This document shows, piece by piece, positions 46,932 to 58,790 of a stretch of DNA of 64,000 nucleotides. Numbering within the stretch: position 1 is the first letter of the stretch; the number at the start of each line of letters is the position of its first letter. The translations under genes were made by a program, and so were the position numbers. The notes beneath the pieces were generated by a model that saw only the letters and a program-made list of their open reading frames with translations, did no database searches and was not told the origin of the DNA. The DNA is from Klebsormidium nitens (taxonomy: Eukaryota > Streptophyta > Klebsormidiophyceae > Klebsormidiales > Klebsormidiaceae): assembly GCA_000708835.1 (NCBI GenBank), contig DF237207.1, forward strand, positions 45,819 through 109,818. The letters run 5' to 3'.

Positions 46932-49900
46932 CAACCATAATTTTGCTTGAGGGACTAAGACACATTATAAGCTTGTTACTCGCTTGCTGATTCCGCAGAT
47001 TGACTTCAAGGAGGACACCGGGCCTTCTCACAGATTTCATGTACCTATTTGGAAGGGCGACGTTGCAAGCGGGGGCGCTGCGAATGATCACATGCCAGTA
47101 TTTGATGTGATTGTCGTTTTTTAACTGGGGATTGAATCATGAATGCTTGAATGAGCATCAAAGAACTGTGCCTTGGGAAGACGCAAGTTTCATTGAGCCA
47201 ATTCAGACGGTCACCTTCGTTGTAGCCAATTTGTCTTGACTGCATGTGGATATATTGAAATCAATGCCATTGTGGGCACAGATTATCCCATCTTTTCAGA
47301 GCGTGGTTGCATATCGTTCGCTGGACAATGTCACATGCCCGCTCGCTCACGCGCTAATTACTTGGACTTTTGCATGATTTCCCGTACGTATGTGAACATC
47401 GCGATCCGCGGGACCCGGTTCCATATAAATTGCGTACATGGATGCCAATAAGAGATCGAATTAAGCCGCCAATGATGATCGACGTGCGCGGGCGGGTGGT
47501 CGGTTTTAGTCTCCAAGTCAACATCATTGCGTGTTCACGTACACATACAACTGCACATTACATATGAATTCTTGAGCACCGGTTAATTATACTGTACCAC
47601 TTAACACCGGCCTGCAGAAACGCATTGACTTTGAAGTCTCTGTACGTGGATGTAGGTATCCGGAGCCGACTTCGGTAAAGGTCGTTTGAATGTTTAAGAA
47701 GGCCATGCTGCTATCGCATGCTTAGTAAGCAATCAAGTCACTGTCACGTTGCAAGCTGCCGAAGGCGCCGGGGCTCAGACCAATCTTCAGCGCGATCAGC
47801 GCGGGCGACATCGAGGCGGCCGTTTTATGTGGTCTGAACCGCGGGCTGCATTCCAATGGCCAAACCTAGCTTCTGTGGTATCGCATCGTCAAGCATATTG
47901 ATGAGGGGAAACAGTCAGTTAGTAAGGCGGCCATCGCGAAACGGGATTCTACTGTACGTGTTACCTCAGGCTCCGTCATGGGAATCATGATCTGCAGAAG
48001 TGAGGAGATCAAAGTTGAACAAAATTAACCCAGTATGACGTTGATAGTGACGTAGGCAAAAGCGCCATGATAACTTACTCAGGACCTTTCTATTACTTTG
48101 GCTTCTGGCGATCGGAAGCGCATTCCCAGTCGGCTTCCTCGACAACAGAACGAAAGCAGACTCTGCTTCAAGTATGTCTTGATACTAAAGGCTGCCTTTG
48201 CCATTATAATGGTTTGCCGATTCGCCTCAGGTGTCGTCTTTTCTCTGATGTCGAGCGAGAAGGTGCAGAAATTCCAGTCAAATTCACCGGCTGGATGGCA
48301 GCAGCACAGTTCGCAACCTGTAGCAAGTGACCGCTATGGGATACGACATGCTGCTGATCAACGACCATACTAGTCTGTTGTGGAGGCTCACTTTGACACC
48401 GCTGCCGCTTCGAAACAGATCAGTCGCATCCAGGATGGAAAACTCGCTTCTTTAAAGGTGCGAAAACCATCACCGCACGCGCAGCCTTCTACGAAGCTGC
48501 GACGTCACATTCGCGCCATGCAGCTTTTGCAATCTGGGGCATGCGCTAATGCGAAAACGACAACCTGAGCGGTTCGCGACCGAAGCAAAGCATTCTTAGA
48601 TTCTGAGAGCTCGACTCGACACTTCGTATACGCGGCTCAAGTCAGCTTCCAACCGTGGCTATCTGCACGACAATCGCTGACTGTCCAATTCAGCAGGGAG
48701 TAGTCAGCCGCGTCCACAGAATGACGCACGGTGATGATGTGGCAGCTCAACCAATGGTCAGTGTAGAAGTGTATCGGACCAACGGTCGTAGGCTCGACAC
48801 GACGTTCAGCTCGCGCTTGTCAGTCTGTTGTGACGAACGAACCTGCTCTTCAGGAGAAATGCACAATACGTGAAGAGAATGGTCACTTTCAGTTGATCGA
48901 TTCGCTTTGGGATTCTCGAAGTCGCGTACACATGGCAAAGCATGCACGAACGAGCCTTACAACAAAGCAGCGGGAGGACTCTGGAAATAGACAGGTCAAC
49001 TAAGGTTCTTGAGACCCGGCTGGACGGTGGGACGGGGGCTGGACCCCAAAAGCAGCAGCAACAGGCGCCACGTCTACACGTCTTGGTCTCGCAACTTCGT
49101 CGAACCTGCGTCTGAAATGCATGGGACTTCGAGTCTGGAAGTTTGACGAGCTAAGATCAGATACGAAGTCCTCACTCTGAAGGACATGTGTTGCCGGCCC
49201 ATTTCAAATGCATTCAGGTGTCTGCTTGGCTGAGCAATTTGGTGTGGTGATAGACTGGAAGGCGCCCGGCCCAGTACGGAAGCAAGCCGAAGGCAGGTCT
49301 AGCTTCAAGATATTTGCAGTTGAGAGACTTCTGGTTGTTACTACGTGCATGACCACTGGTGACGTTGCTTTTCAAACTTACAAAGGCTTACGTGATCATA
49401 CCGTGGGCTCAGTGCTAGAATTTGGACCTTTCTCACTGAGCACTTCGTTCGAACTCATCGAACCTTCAGGGCCCCTTCACGGCCTCTTTATCTCTTAATA
49501 ACCCGGTGCAGTGCCCAAGAAGCTAGACGTATACCAGTGCTTAGCTGGTAGCAGCCACGCGGCTTCTGAATGAGGAGGTTCCATGGCCTCTGAATTGCAA
49601 TGCCAGCTTGAACAGCCGAAAATGAATTCGACTAAAAGGGTGATCTCCAGGGGCACAAGCGTCCAAGCGGGGGCACAAGTCACGGCTAAGATCGAATCGC
49701 GCTCGGCCATCAGGCACGTCTGAGAAGGCTTCGTGTAGAACCAGACCCCACGATATCCGTTACCGGCGCTATTAAGCACGCCAAGCTAGCGAGTTGAACA
49801 TTACCGCACGTACTGCTTCTAAACCTCACAAGATGACACGCGGCGGGTAGGTGCAGCCTGCCATCCAGTGAGGCTTCAGCTAGTGACCGCGACTCTTGAC

Positions 49901-50476
49901 CGGGACCCTGACTGTGACTGTGAGTACAGCGCTGCATTCATGATCTTCTTGGAAGTTCTTCCAGGTTGTTTGTGAGGGCAGTCACGGGAGCAGCAACGCT
50001 CTTAGGTTTTGTTTCTTCATGTCGAGGGGTGTAGATTTTTTTGGGACCTCCAGCTACTTGCGGAGTCGCTTGCTGCCATGACCATCCTGTGACGCCCGAT
50101 GTCAGCATTATCTCTCAGAGAGATAAAAATGGAAGGGAAAGACAGCCAAGGAAGAGCTGCTCATGGCTCTCTATCGCCTGCAGCTCTGCAAACCAACTTG
50201 GTGGATAGTTCAAGGCAGACAGGGGTCTAGCCTTGCAGTTTCTGTGGGCCAAGGCTGCTGGCCCAGACTTATTGTGGATTATTTGGCATGCAACTCTGTG
50301 AGAAGGGGCAGTGATGACTGAGCAAGCTGCCCCTTGTATATATTACCCTTGCATCTTGTACTAGACTGCCAACTGAGCTCTCTGCTCATCTTGTTCGCCT
50401 TGGATTTTTGTACTATTTTTGTGTCTCTAGAGTCTAGTACTTGGAAGTCGAGAAAACTTGCTGAGCGCAGGTCAGA
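46932..50476. other. 3.5-kb gene-poor intergenic region
   Basis: Only short ORFs (under 100 codons) without family resemblance occur on either strand, with no tandem repeat or RNA gene recognised. The right edge should hold the promoter of the ankyrin-like gene. Single small exons of unknown genes cannot be excluded by eye. Confidence 0.5.
50335..50344 (+). promoter_or_regulatory. Possible TATA box of the ankyrin-like gene
   Basis: TGTATATATT lies 132 bp upstream of the ATG at 50477, a plausible core-promoter distance. This is the only support, because no transcription start site is visible. Confidence 0.35.
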
Positions 50477-53400
50477 ATGGAGGGGGAGGGTTTCAAGTGG
50501 CGGGTCAAAGGTCGCTTCATGGCAGCATTTAACAAGGTGCTCTTTAGGTGCAAAAAGAAGTGCCAGGTCAATGCTGGCGGTAGCCAACATAGGAGCAGCA
50601 GACCACTGGCAAAACCTAGGCATGATTCTTTGTACTCAGACGGCCAAGAAACTGTACTCTATCCTGGAGGAAGAATATTAACCAGTGGACAGGCTCCGCA
50701 CAGCGATGCTAGCATTAGCCAGTCAGATCTGGGGGACAGCATTGTCGAAGCGGATGCAGGGGGTCCGGAAAATGCATTGTCTAGGGAGAGGGATTCATCT
50801 GGGGTGGGGCCCCTGACAGTCCAGGATGCTGGTCCATCTTTACCCGGGCAAGCTAGTCAGGCGATTGTACAGCGGTACGTCGCAAGGGCCCGTGATCAGG
50901 GGGGAAGTCCGCAAGCCGGAGGGCCCCCTCAGGCAGAAAGCAGCAGGGGAACGCTCCCCCTGGTAGAAAGCACGCCTGTGCCCCAAGTAGAAGGCAGCTC
51001 CTCAGAAACCGAAGAGCCAGCCGAGGAAAGCGGCCCGGAGTCGCCTCTGGCGTGTCCCCCAGTAGAAAGCTTCCCTGCCCCCCTCCCTGGGAAAGACCTG
51101 AACGTCCTGCTGTGCACAGTGGCCACTCACATGTGGATTGCGGAGTCGGCGTCCGAGCTCGAGATGCTGGGCGAGATGGTGGATGTCCTGGTGCGCGGGG
51201 GGGCCTCGGAATTCCTGCCCGCCATCATCAAGGGCTGCTGGGCCGCCAGCCTGAGCCGCAGCGGTGTGAACCTGCCCCAGAAGGTGGCGCTCTTCTCCAA
51301 GATGGTGCGCGAGGGGGCGCGTCTCCTTTCCCCGGATGAACTGCACGAGGCTCTCAGGGTCGCGTCAATGGCGTGCGCCTGCGTGTGGGCCGACAGGGAG
51401 AAGGGGGGGCGGTCCGCGGGGGGGTGCCCAGTCAGGGCGCTGCTTGAGGTCATCAGAGTGCTCATCAGGTGGGGCTGTTTCGTTTTATGTCAGTGGCGTT
51501 GATGACTGCACGTAGCTTGCTGACCTATGGTAGTGGCCATTTTGTCATTAAAGGGAAGGTGCTCTGTACTGTTGTGGAAGCGGCAATGCTGTGGTTCTTG
51601 AACCACTCATTAGGCCTGGTCGTGTGTTCTTTTGTAGTGGGGGATCAGATGGTCCATTTTGGTTGCGACAAGAAGAGGGTACCGCATCATTTTGAGGACG
51701 GGTTCAGATTGGAATCCTAAGAATAGTAGCAAAGAATGATGACACTCATTGTCCATCTTTTCGCTTGTATCTCAGATGACGGTCCTGCAGCCAGCTTCAC
51801 ATATACAACCAGCATGCTGACAGAAACGCAGTCTGAAAATTCTGGATCCTGAATGTCTGGGCTCCTCACAATTTCCTTCGTGTTGGAATCTGTGTAGTCT
51901 TTTCTGGCAGCGTGACAACAATGTCAGTGCAAAAGTTTTCAGTGACTTGATTCTGTGGAGCTGGGCATAGTAAATTGCGTAGGCATTTTACCGCTGAGGC
52001 CGGGTGCAATGATGATTTTAGGTGATGTCGTGCTTCAGGGCATCTATAAGTAACGTTCTTGTTTCTGTTTTCGAGCATCCTCTGTAAAGGCCAAAGCTGA
52101 CCCGCAACTTCAATCGTTTCGTGCTGTATTCCTTCTTACTTGCACTCAAGTACTGCATTCAGGAAGGCCTTCTCACACAGTAAAACTTTTAGGCTTTGTT
52201 TTAACTACGTTCATGTCTAAGAGTTTGTAAAGCAAAGTCGATTTATGGATCTTTCTCCCCTGCTTCCCTTCTCAGGGCCGGCGCCAGCAACGTGAACCGC
52301 GTCATGCGTGACGTCATCTCGTACAAGATCGACAGCGTGGAGGTCGTGCGCGTCTTCCTGCGGGAGGACCCCACCAACATTGATGTCAACCGCGCACTGC
52401 GCCACGCCACCGCCTGCTCCAGCCACGTCAACGTGCTGCGCTGCCTCATCCGGGAGGGGGGCGCCTGGGAGCTCTCCCGACCGCTGATGCTGGCGGCGAT
52501 CAACGGATTCCTGCCAGCTGTCCAGCTGTTTCTGGAGCACGGGTGCACCGACTCGGGGTCGCTGTACGGGGCGCTGTACTGCGCAGTCACGGCGGGGCAG
52601 TGCACGCTGATCGAGTACCTGTTGGGCGTGCTGCCGCCGGAGCTGGGGCACGACGACCGCTTTGAGCTGCTCAAGTCTGCGGCGGCGGACGAGAGCGCGC
52701 TGCAGGTGCGGCGCACTTCCGACGTTTCTCAGCTGACTTCGAGAGAGTAGACAGCTTTGGAGGATCTTTGAAAGGCCCTTCTTTACTATTCGACAGCATG
52801 GTCTGAGACAGGCTCAGATTAAGGAGGGGCTTCTTGATACTTCAGGCGTTGGATGTGCAACAGAATCTAAATCTGTTTATCTACTCTATCCGTCTCCTCG
52901 TGCATTTTGTGATGATAGATGCTGTCGCTGATCTTCGATTGTTCCCATGTACTGCCTCAAAAGTGGCAGTCAGGTTTCATCCGTTTCACGCACACGATGC
53001 TCTGAGTCTGTGTCTTCTGCATCGATTTCGGAAGCTGATGCGGGTATCCATTTCAAAGAGATCTTCCCACTTTGTCCAAGCCCGTGCGTTCATTGGGAGA
53101 GCTGCAGCCCTTTTAATATCGCCTGACAAGCCGACGAAGACCCCTTGCAACCATACAGTTCGATCTGAGAGCTCGCTTTGTTTTTCAGGGCGTGATCCAC
53201 CTCCTGCGGTGCAACATCATGGAAAGCGAGTCCCTCACGGTGGCAGCGGCGGACAGCCTGGCGTCTCGGGAGTCCACGCGGCCCGAGCTGCGGGCCGTCC
53301 TGCAAAAGCACTGGACGTCCGAAGCGTACGAGAGGGGCCAGGAAGAGGGGCGTCGACACGACCTGAACTATGCCCTGGCGGCTTACAGGGGTGACAGTGC

Positions 53401-53644
53401 GTTGCGCTTGCGGGAGCTTCCCGTCGAGTTGCAGGTTGCGATAGCTTATCGGGGCCTGTTCGAACGGTGCAGCGAGTCAGGGGGGCTCGTTTTGCCCCAA
53501 AGGTTGAAGGGGGAGCTCGTGGTGGCGGTGGCCAGTTTATACTCGGGGCAAGGGGTCGGGGGACCGGGTGAGGAGAGGTGGATGCCGAAAGAGGAGCTCG
53601 TGAAACGGTTGGAAATGAGGCTTCCTCGACACGTGTATGCTTGA
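50477..53644 (+). CDS. Ankyrin-repeat-like protein with a disordered N-terminal half
   Basis: Predicted 625 aa in 3 exons: 50477-51468, 52276-52705 and 53189-53644. All junctions are in phase. The N-terminus is basic (KWRVKGRFMAAFNKVLFRCK). Residues about 60-205 are Ser/Pro/Gly/Glu-rich and probably disordered. From about residue 205 a helical domain starts (LNVLLCTVATHMWIAESASE, then EFLPAIIKGCWAASLSRSG). Exon 2 and the start of exon 3 look like degenerate ankyrin repeats of helix-turn-helix pairs (RALRHATACSSHVNVLRCLI, PLMLAAINGFLPAVQLFLEH, GALYCAVTAGQCTLIEYLL, GVIHLLRCNIMESESLTVAA). The C-terminus is mixed charged and has no recognised domain. Role: probably protein-protein interaction; partner unknown. 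No membrane segment or signal peptide is evident. Confidence 0.72.
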
Positions 53645-55772
53645 GAGACTTGGGAACACTAGCTAGTGGAATTTGCACTATTGAGCAAAGGTGTGCGAGT
53701 CCTTCAACCAAAGTCGGTCAGTAAGATTTCAAGGTTTCCTAGTTAGAGAGGGGGCTTCTTCGAGGGCTTCATTAGTCACTATCATCTGAAGTGCCTCTGT
53801 CAAGGTCAGTCCCGTCTACGTTTCTTTCGATGCTGCTTTTGGCTCCCATATTGATTTTGTACAAGACAAAGTGACTCCGACTGTTAACATGCTGAGCTGC
53901 AGCTGTTCGAGCTCTTATACCCTGTCAGACGGAGAGGTTTATGTACATTTATCGCATGTGGAATGTACCGGGTCATGACTGGCAGCTCGTGGCTCAGGCT
54001 TGAAAAAGGATTTCTTCAACGTACTCTGTGAGCATGCTGGCAGTAAGTTCAGCATGCATTACACCAATGAGATCTTACGTTCGAAAAGTGGTAGGTAAGC
54101 ACACGACTGTATCAAGAGTTCGATGCTATATAGAGCGGCGTCAAAGGCACATGCATCGGAGCAAAATGCCGCCACAACAAAATTGACGGTTGTAGCCTTG
54201 TCATGGCAGATCAACCCCATCGTGCATTCATGCGCCAAGGCACTTCCATGTACGCTTATCAAGCATGCTTACAGGGCCTTCAAGGACATATATGCCTGCC
54301 CACGTGTTGCAATGGTACATGCACGACTGCTTGAAGTCAAGTTAAAGTCGTGCAATTTATACACACTCGCTGCATGCGGCCGGCTGTTTGTGTTAATATT
54401 TGAAGAACAGCTTGGCGACAGTTCCGAAGTTCAGGCAATCAAGAAGATTGATAGCTCGTCATGCCATGCATGTTCCACGTAGTTTGTCAAGGCGAATTAG
54501 CTACTTGATCGAGTCAAGAAGGGAGTGTCACAGCCCAACAAACACATGCGCTCATGAGAAAGCGACATCGAGAAAGTCGCAATCCTGGCTAAAACTTCAG
54601 CCATGCATCATGCAATTGTATATCATGCAAATATATAGAGCAAGCAAAGCATGACGGACCACCTATCGCGCTATATGTTTTGGCATCCATCAAATTGCGA
54701 CGCATAACATGGCAGAACAACGTTGAAACATGAGCGTGCAGAAACAAACTGAATGTCCTCTTTCCAATTGCGCAGAGTATTTACAAGGAAATCTAGCTAG
54801 AAAAACCTTCTTACCCAGCATGTACGGTCGCCTCTTGTGGCCTCACTATGTGACCATGTTTGCCATTGCCAACAATGCACCACTGCTCTTCCTTGAAACC
54901 TTTCCTTGAGCTGACCATATCAACCTCCCTACACCCATGCAAATCCTGCTAACCGAATCCAATTCTTTTACAACCTTGGCTATCCGCCAGACTTTCACCC
55001 CAATAATGGGGAATTTCAGCCAGTCCATCCCGGAGCTTTATCACTCGCAAGTTTGCGGGGGCCTACACCCAGACCTGAACGGTGGCAAGTCCAGCACACC
55101 TTCTGACAATTCGCCAAAGCAATGCCTCGACCTGCCCACACTCTCCTGCAATTGCAGAAGAGGAATTGCCCTCAAGCAGTTCTGCCCCGCCACAGCCAAT
55201 TCGGACTGGGTGCACCATTGTGCTGGGCCTCGACTCGCCTGCTGGTCCTGGTGCAGACGGACTGCTGTTACCGGTTGCTTCAGCGATCATCGTCGAGCTA
55301 GGCGCGCTGCCTCAAAACTCAAAACAAGCAAGCAACGTGCAGCTTGTGAGCTCACCTGTCAGTGCGTGACAGATCGATTGAGAGGGCAACTAAAGGAGGT
55401 CCGTCACCAAGAGGACCGCTTGCCGCAACAGCAGCGGCAGAAAGAGACCAGAGCAGAAGCATTTCGGGTGGACCATGGTCCTCCCTTTCGAGTCAGGCTT
55501 CTGACGTTTCAGAAGCAACAAGGAGCTGAGCTTACCTAGATGCACATCCAGAAAGGACGGCAGGTCAAAAGACGACCGATGGCCATTGCCAAAGGTGGGA
55601 GTGGCAACTTAAGCGAAAACCCGCACTCAAAAGACCAAAACCCCAAGAGCAATCCAGCAATTCGCATGGATGCCACATGAGCAGACTCTAAAACAACCAC
55701 GCAGCGCTCTATTAAGAGCCCACGACCCCACGCAGCCAAACCAAGACTCTGAAGGGCATCCATTGTCAGACG
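53645..55772. other. Convergent intergenic spacer
   Basis: A 2.1-kb spacer between the 3' ends of the ankyrin-like gene (+) and the coiled-coil gene (-). A 200-codon plus-strand frame at 54937-55539 is present, but its composition is irregular and matches nothing I know. Otherwise the region is AT-rich with nothing recognisable. Confidence 0.5.
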
Positions 55773-57479
55773 TCACTGCCCCCCAGGCCCAGCAGCATTT
55801 AGCCCATCCTCCGTTCTCGCCGTGCGCCGTCTCTTCTGCCGCAGTTGTTGCGCCGCGCCTGCTTCATTCGCTCCGTCACCCTGTTCTCCCATCAGACCGT
55901 GTACCAACTGCCGCTGGCGAGCATGCTGCCGCGTACCGCCAAGCCCGCATGCAGCTGCGGCAGGCAACGCCTCCTGACCCGCCTTTCTCTTCCTGGGCAC
56001 ACCGCCCCCACTTGCGACAACCTGTGCGGCCCCCCTGCCCTGAGCTCCCCCACTAGGCACCCCACCCAACAACTGCTGCAGTTGCTGCCAGAGACGTTGC
56101 TTCAGCTCCACCAACTCAGAGCACGCTCCGCAGCCCAGGACAACGCACTGCGGGCTGGACACAAAATCTAGGCACGTCTGCGCCAGCGGAAGAAAGCTGC
56201 GGCAATGCTGCATCAGCCGAGCAGAGACCAGGGCCCGCTCCTGCGCCTCCGCCCGGGCTGTGATCAGAGCACTCCCCATGGCCTTTGACACTTGCTTCAC
56301 CAGCGCCATCTCCGCCATGGCTTCTTCCAAGTCACCCCGCAGGCGTTCGCATCCCTCCTCACACTCCCCCTTCAGCTCCAAGGGCTCCGCAACAGCTTTC
56401 TCGGTATCTTCCACCGGTTTCTCAGAGCAGGCTTCCACAGCGGCCAGGCGAGGGAGGACGGCCCCCAACAGTTCTTCTGCACGGCCCTCACTCTCCTTCG
56501 CTCTCGCCTCTGCTGCGGCTACGGCATACTTTAGCCAGGTGATCGCTTCTGTCAGCTCCTCCAGCATACCGCCCTGCTGCCCGCTTTCCTGCGCAGTGGT
56601 GGCCCCTCCCTGGACCCCATTTATTCCTCCAACTACTCTCCCTTCCCAAAGCCCTCTCGTCAGCGCCCTGACACTTCCCTCTAGGTCCGTCTTCTCTGCA
56701 TCAATTGCTAGGAGCACTCTTTTCAGCGTGTCCCTCTCATTGTGGACCCTATGCACTTCTCGCATGCCCTGCTCCACCGCACGCTGCTTCTCCTCCACAA
56801 CCTTTTTGAGCGTCTCGTTCTCTCTCTCCAAAGAAGTCACCCGTGCCCGCAAACCCTCGCTCCGCTCTGGAGAACCCCCTGCTCCCATTACGACCTTCTT
56901 CCTGAACATCACATCCACCGACCTGGACTCCGCACACTTGAGAGCCTTGGTCAGCTCCACATTCTTGCTCTGAAGAGCCAGAATTTTCGTAGCCAACTCT
57001 GCTCTTGCCGCAACAGCTGCTTCAAGCTCCGGCTTCGCCCTGCCCAGTTCAGCCTCTAAAACTGCTGCTCGCTCTTCCGCCGCCTGCTTCAACTCACGAA
57101 AAGCCACAAGCTCTGCTGTCGTTTGGTCGATTGTGGTCTGAAGCTCTTCCTCCTCTTGCCTCAGAAACTTCAGCTGTTTTTCATGACTTAGTTCTTGAAC
57201 CTGGTCCTCCAGGCTCCAGTTCTTCACCATCAGAACACTTACAACATCTTCCAGTGGGGAGTTGTAGTAGTGTGAACCGTTACCGGCCCTCTCTAAGGCC
57301 AACAGCTTTGCTTTGATATCTCTCATCTCCCCCTGAACCTCTAGGATCCCAGGTTGAGGAGTCATTTGCTCTGCTTCAATCTTGATGGCTCTGCTGGAGA
57401 TGTGTTGCTTAGGAGCATGCCAACTCTTCCTGGAGCCTGAAAGAAGGCTATGCATCCTGGTGACGAATCCTGGAAACAA
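55773..57479 (-). CDS. Coiled-coil protein with nuclear localisation signals, unknown function
   Basis: A single uninterrupted 568-aa frame. Residues about 45-310 are heptad-rich Glu/Leu/Lys sequence predicted to form long coiled coils (KLLALERAGN, EEELQTTIDQTTAELVAFRE, VTSLERENETLKKVVEEKQR), broken by a Gly-rich linker (GGINGVQGGATTAQESGQQG). A second helical region covers about 310-460 and includes a short Cys segment (CVVLGCGACSELVELKQ). The C-terminal 100 residues are Gly/Ala/Gln-rich with two basic clusters, PRKRKAG and RQKRRRTAR, typical of nuclear import signals. No known domain is recognised. A structural or chromatin-associated role is possible but is inference only. The start is the first ATG of the frame at 57479. 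An upstream 5' exon beyond it cannot be excluded. Confidence 0.66.
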   Translation of the reverse strand: MFPGFVTRMHSLLSGSRKSWHAPKQHISSRAIKIEAEQMTPQPGILEVQGEMRDIKAKLLALERAGNGSHYYNSPLEDVVSVLMVKNWSLEDQVQELSHEKQLKFLRQEEEELQTTIDQTTAELVAFRELKQAAEERAAVLEAELGRAKPELEAAVAARAELATKILALQSKNVELTKALKCAESRSVDVMFRKKVVMGAGGSPERSEGLRARVTSLERENETLKKVVEEKQRAVEQGMREVHRVHNERDTLKRVLLAIDAEKTDLEGSVRALTRGLWEGRVVGGINGVQGGATTAQESGQQGGMLEELTEAITWLKYAVAAAEARAKESEGRAEELLGAVLPRLAAVEACSEKPVEDTEKAVAEPLELKGECEEGCERLRGDLEEAMAEMALVKQVSKAMGSALITARAEAQERALVSARLMQHCRSFLPLAQTCLDFVSSPQCVVLGCGACSELVELKQRLWQQLQQLLGGVPSGGAQGRGAAQVVASGGGVPRKRKAGQEALPAAAACGLGGTRQHARQRQLVHGLMGEQGDGANEAGAAQQLRQKRRRTARTEDGLNAAGPGGQ

Positions 57480-58790
57480 TTCGTGGAGAAAACAGATTCA
57501 GCCTCCAAAAAATCAGAGGTTTCTAAAGCTTATCTGGGGCGCCGCCCTGGTAAATATGCCCCACCCCAACACACTTAAGACATTCAATCGGCAACCCTTC
57601 ATAAGGAGACGCACCCGCAGAGCAAGACACGTGCTGCTCATTGGAATCATCATACATCTCAGGAGATCCCAAACAACTGGGACGTTAGGCCGCTAAAATG
57701 AACAGAAACAAGCAAGTATACAGACCTTGATAGTGCTGGCTTCACATCATCAGAGACGCCTTTATGTAGTGGAGGGAACAAGGTCTCATCTCACCTGGGA
57801 ACTCTTCAGCAGCAGTGGAAGATGCTTCTGCGCATCAACGACGACCAGCGGCCAACAAGCGTCCTCTTTCACTGTTTCAGTAGTCTCCAGGACATGCATG
57901 CAAACTGCACCAGTGCAATTCCTCCTGCTAGCCTCCCTTTCTCAGTTAGGACAGTCCACGCAGGTCCACGTCTAGGAATCGCAGCTCTATAGGACATTAA
58001 ACCAGGAAGTTAAACTTTGAAGAACAACTTTCGCCGTCGCCGTCGGTGCTTCCCCCTAAAGGCCCAGGGCCTGCAGCCTCGGGGATCCCCCGCGAACGTC
58101 TAGCCTAGCAACGAGAACCCTTGAACTTTTCCGATATCTGCGGATTGAAGGCAGCTTTGGCGGGCGGCCTCCTCAATCACGAGGGCGGAAGTTGGAGCCC
58201 TGTCTCCACAATGGCATCATGATGGCAATTTGGCATGCCAATGGCAAGCTGGGCAAGGCTTGTACGTTGTACATCTCCTGTGCTCAAGAGATCCTGTAGG
58301 GAGCCTACTGAATTGGTGTTGCAAGTTGCCCTATGAGCCGCGTGAGTTGGCTCGTATGTCTGACATTACCTTGGTGTAGTAATCTTGACTGTCTTTGAGG
58401 AGAAGGGTGCCTGCAATTGCAATCAGCTTTCAAAGATGGCCACGTTGGGGTTGAGGCGGCAAAGGCCATCCGTATTCGTCCACTTTCACAACTGGTCTGA
58501 GGACACAGGGAATGGCAGGCGGACATCTGGACTGCAGCTCGTCCTGTTCCCGGAGGATCTCAAGCGCCCTCCTTCCGGGCCCTACATAACGCACAAGAAT
58601 GCGCCGAGGCTTCTGACCTCGTGACTGGCAATGCGATTCCGGCGATGCAGGGTTTTCAGTGAGTTCTGTGACATGAGAGAAAGTCTCCTGAGCAGATTTC
58701 TGGCTGGTCTGGCCCCATTCTCCTCCCAGCAAGTGATGATGAGAGACTGTGATCAGCATTGCTTGCTCGAGGTAGGCATTAAGCCTGAAA
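57480..58790. other. Divergent intergenic region
   Basis: A 1.3-kb spacer between the start of the coiled-coil gene (-) and the second RING-TRAF gene (+), expected to hold both promoters. A 79-codon frame (58385-58624) is present, but it lacks support. No repeat or RNA gene is seen. Confidence 0.45.

Noticed and set aside
54937-55539. 200-codon plus-strand frame in the convergent spacer
   Set aside because: No family resemblance, irregular composition and no supporting splice structure. The minus strand is also partly open here. It is kept as unassigned spacer.
58385-58624. 79-codon frame upstream of the second RING gene
   Set aside because: Too short, no family match, and no in-phase splice to the RING exon could be built from it.
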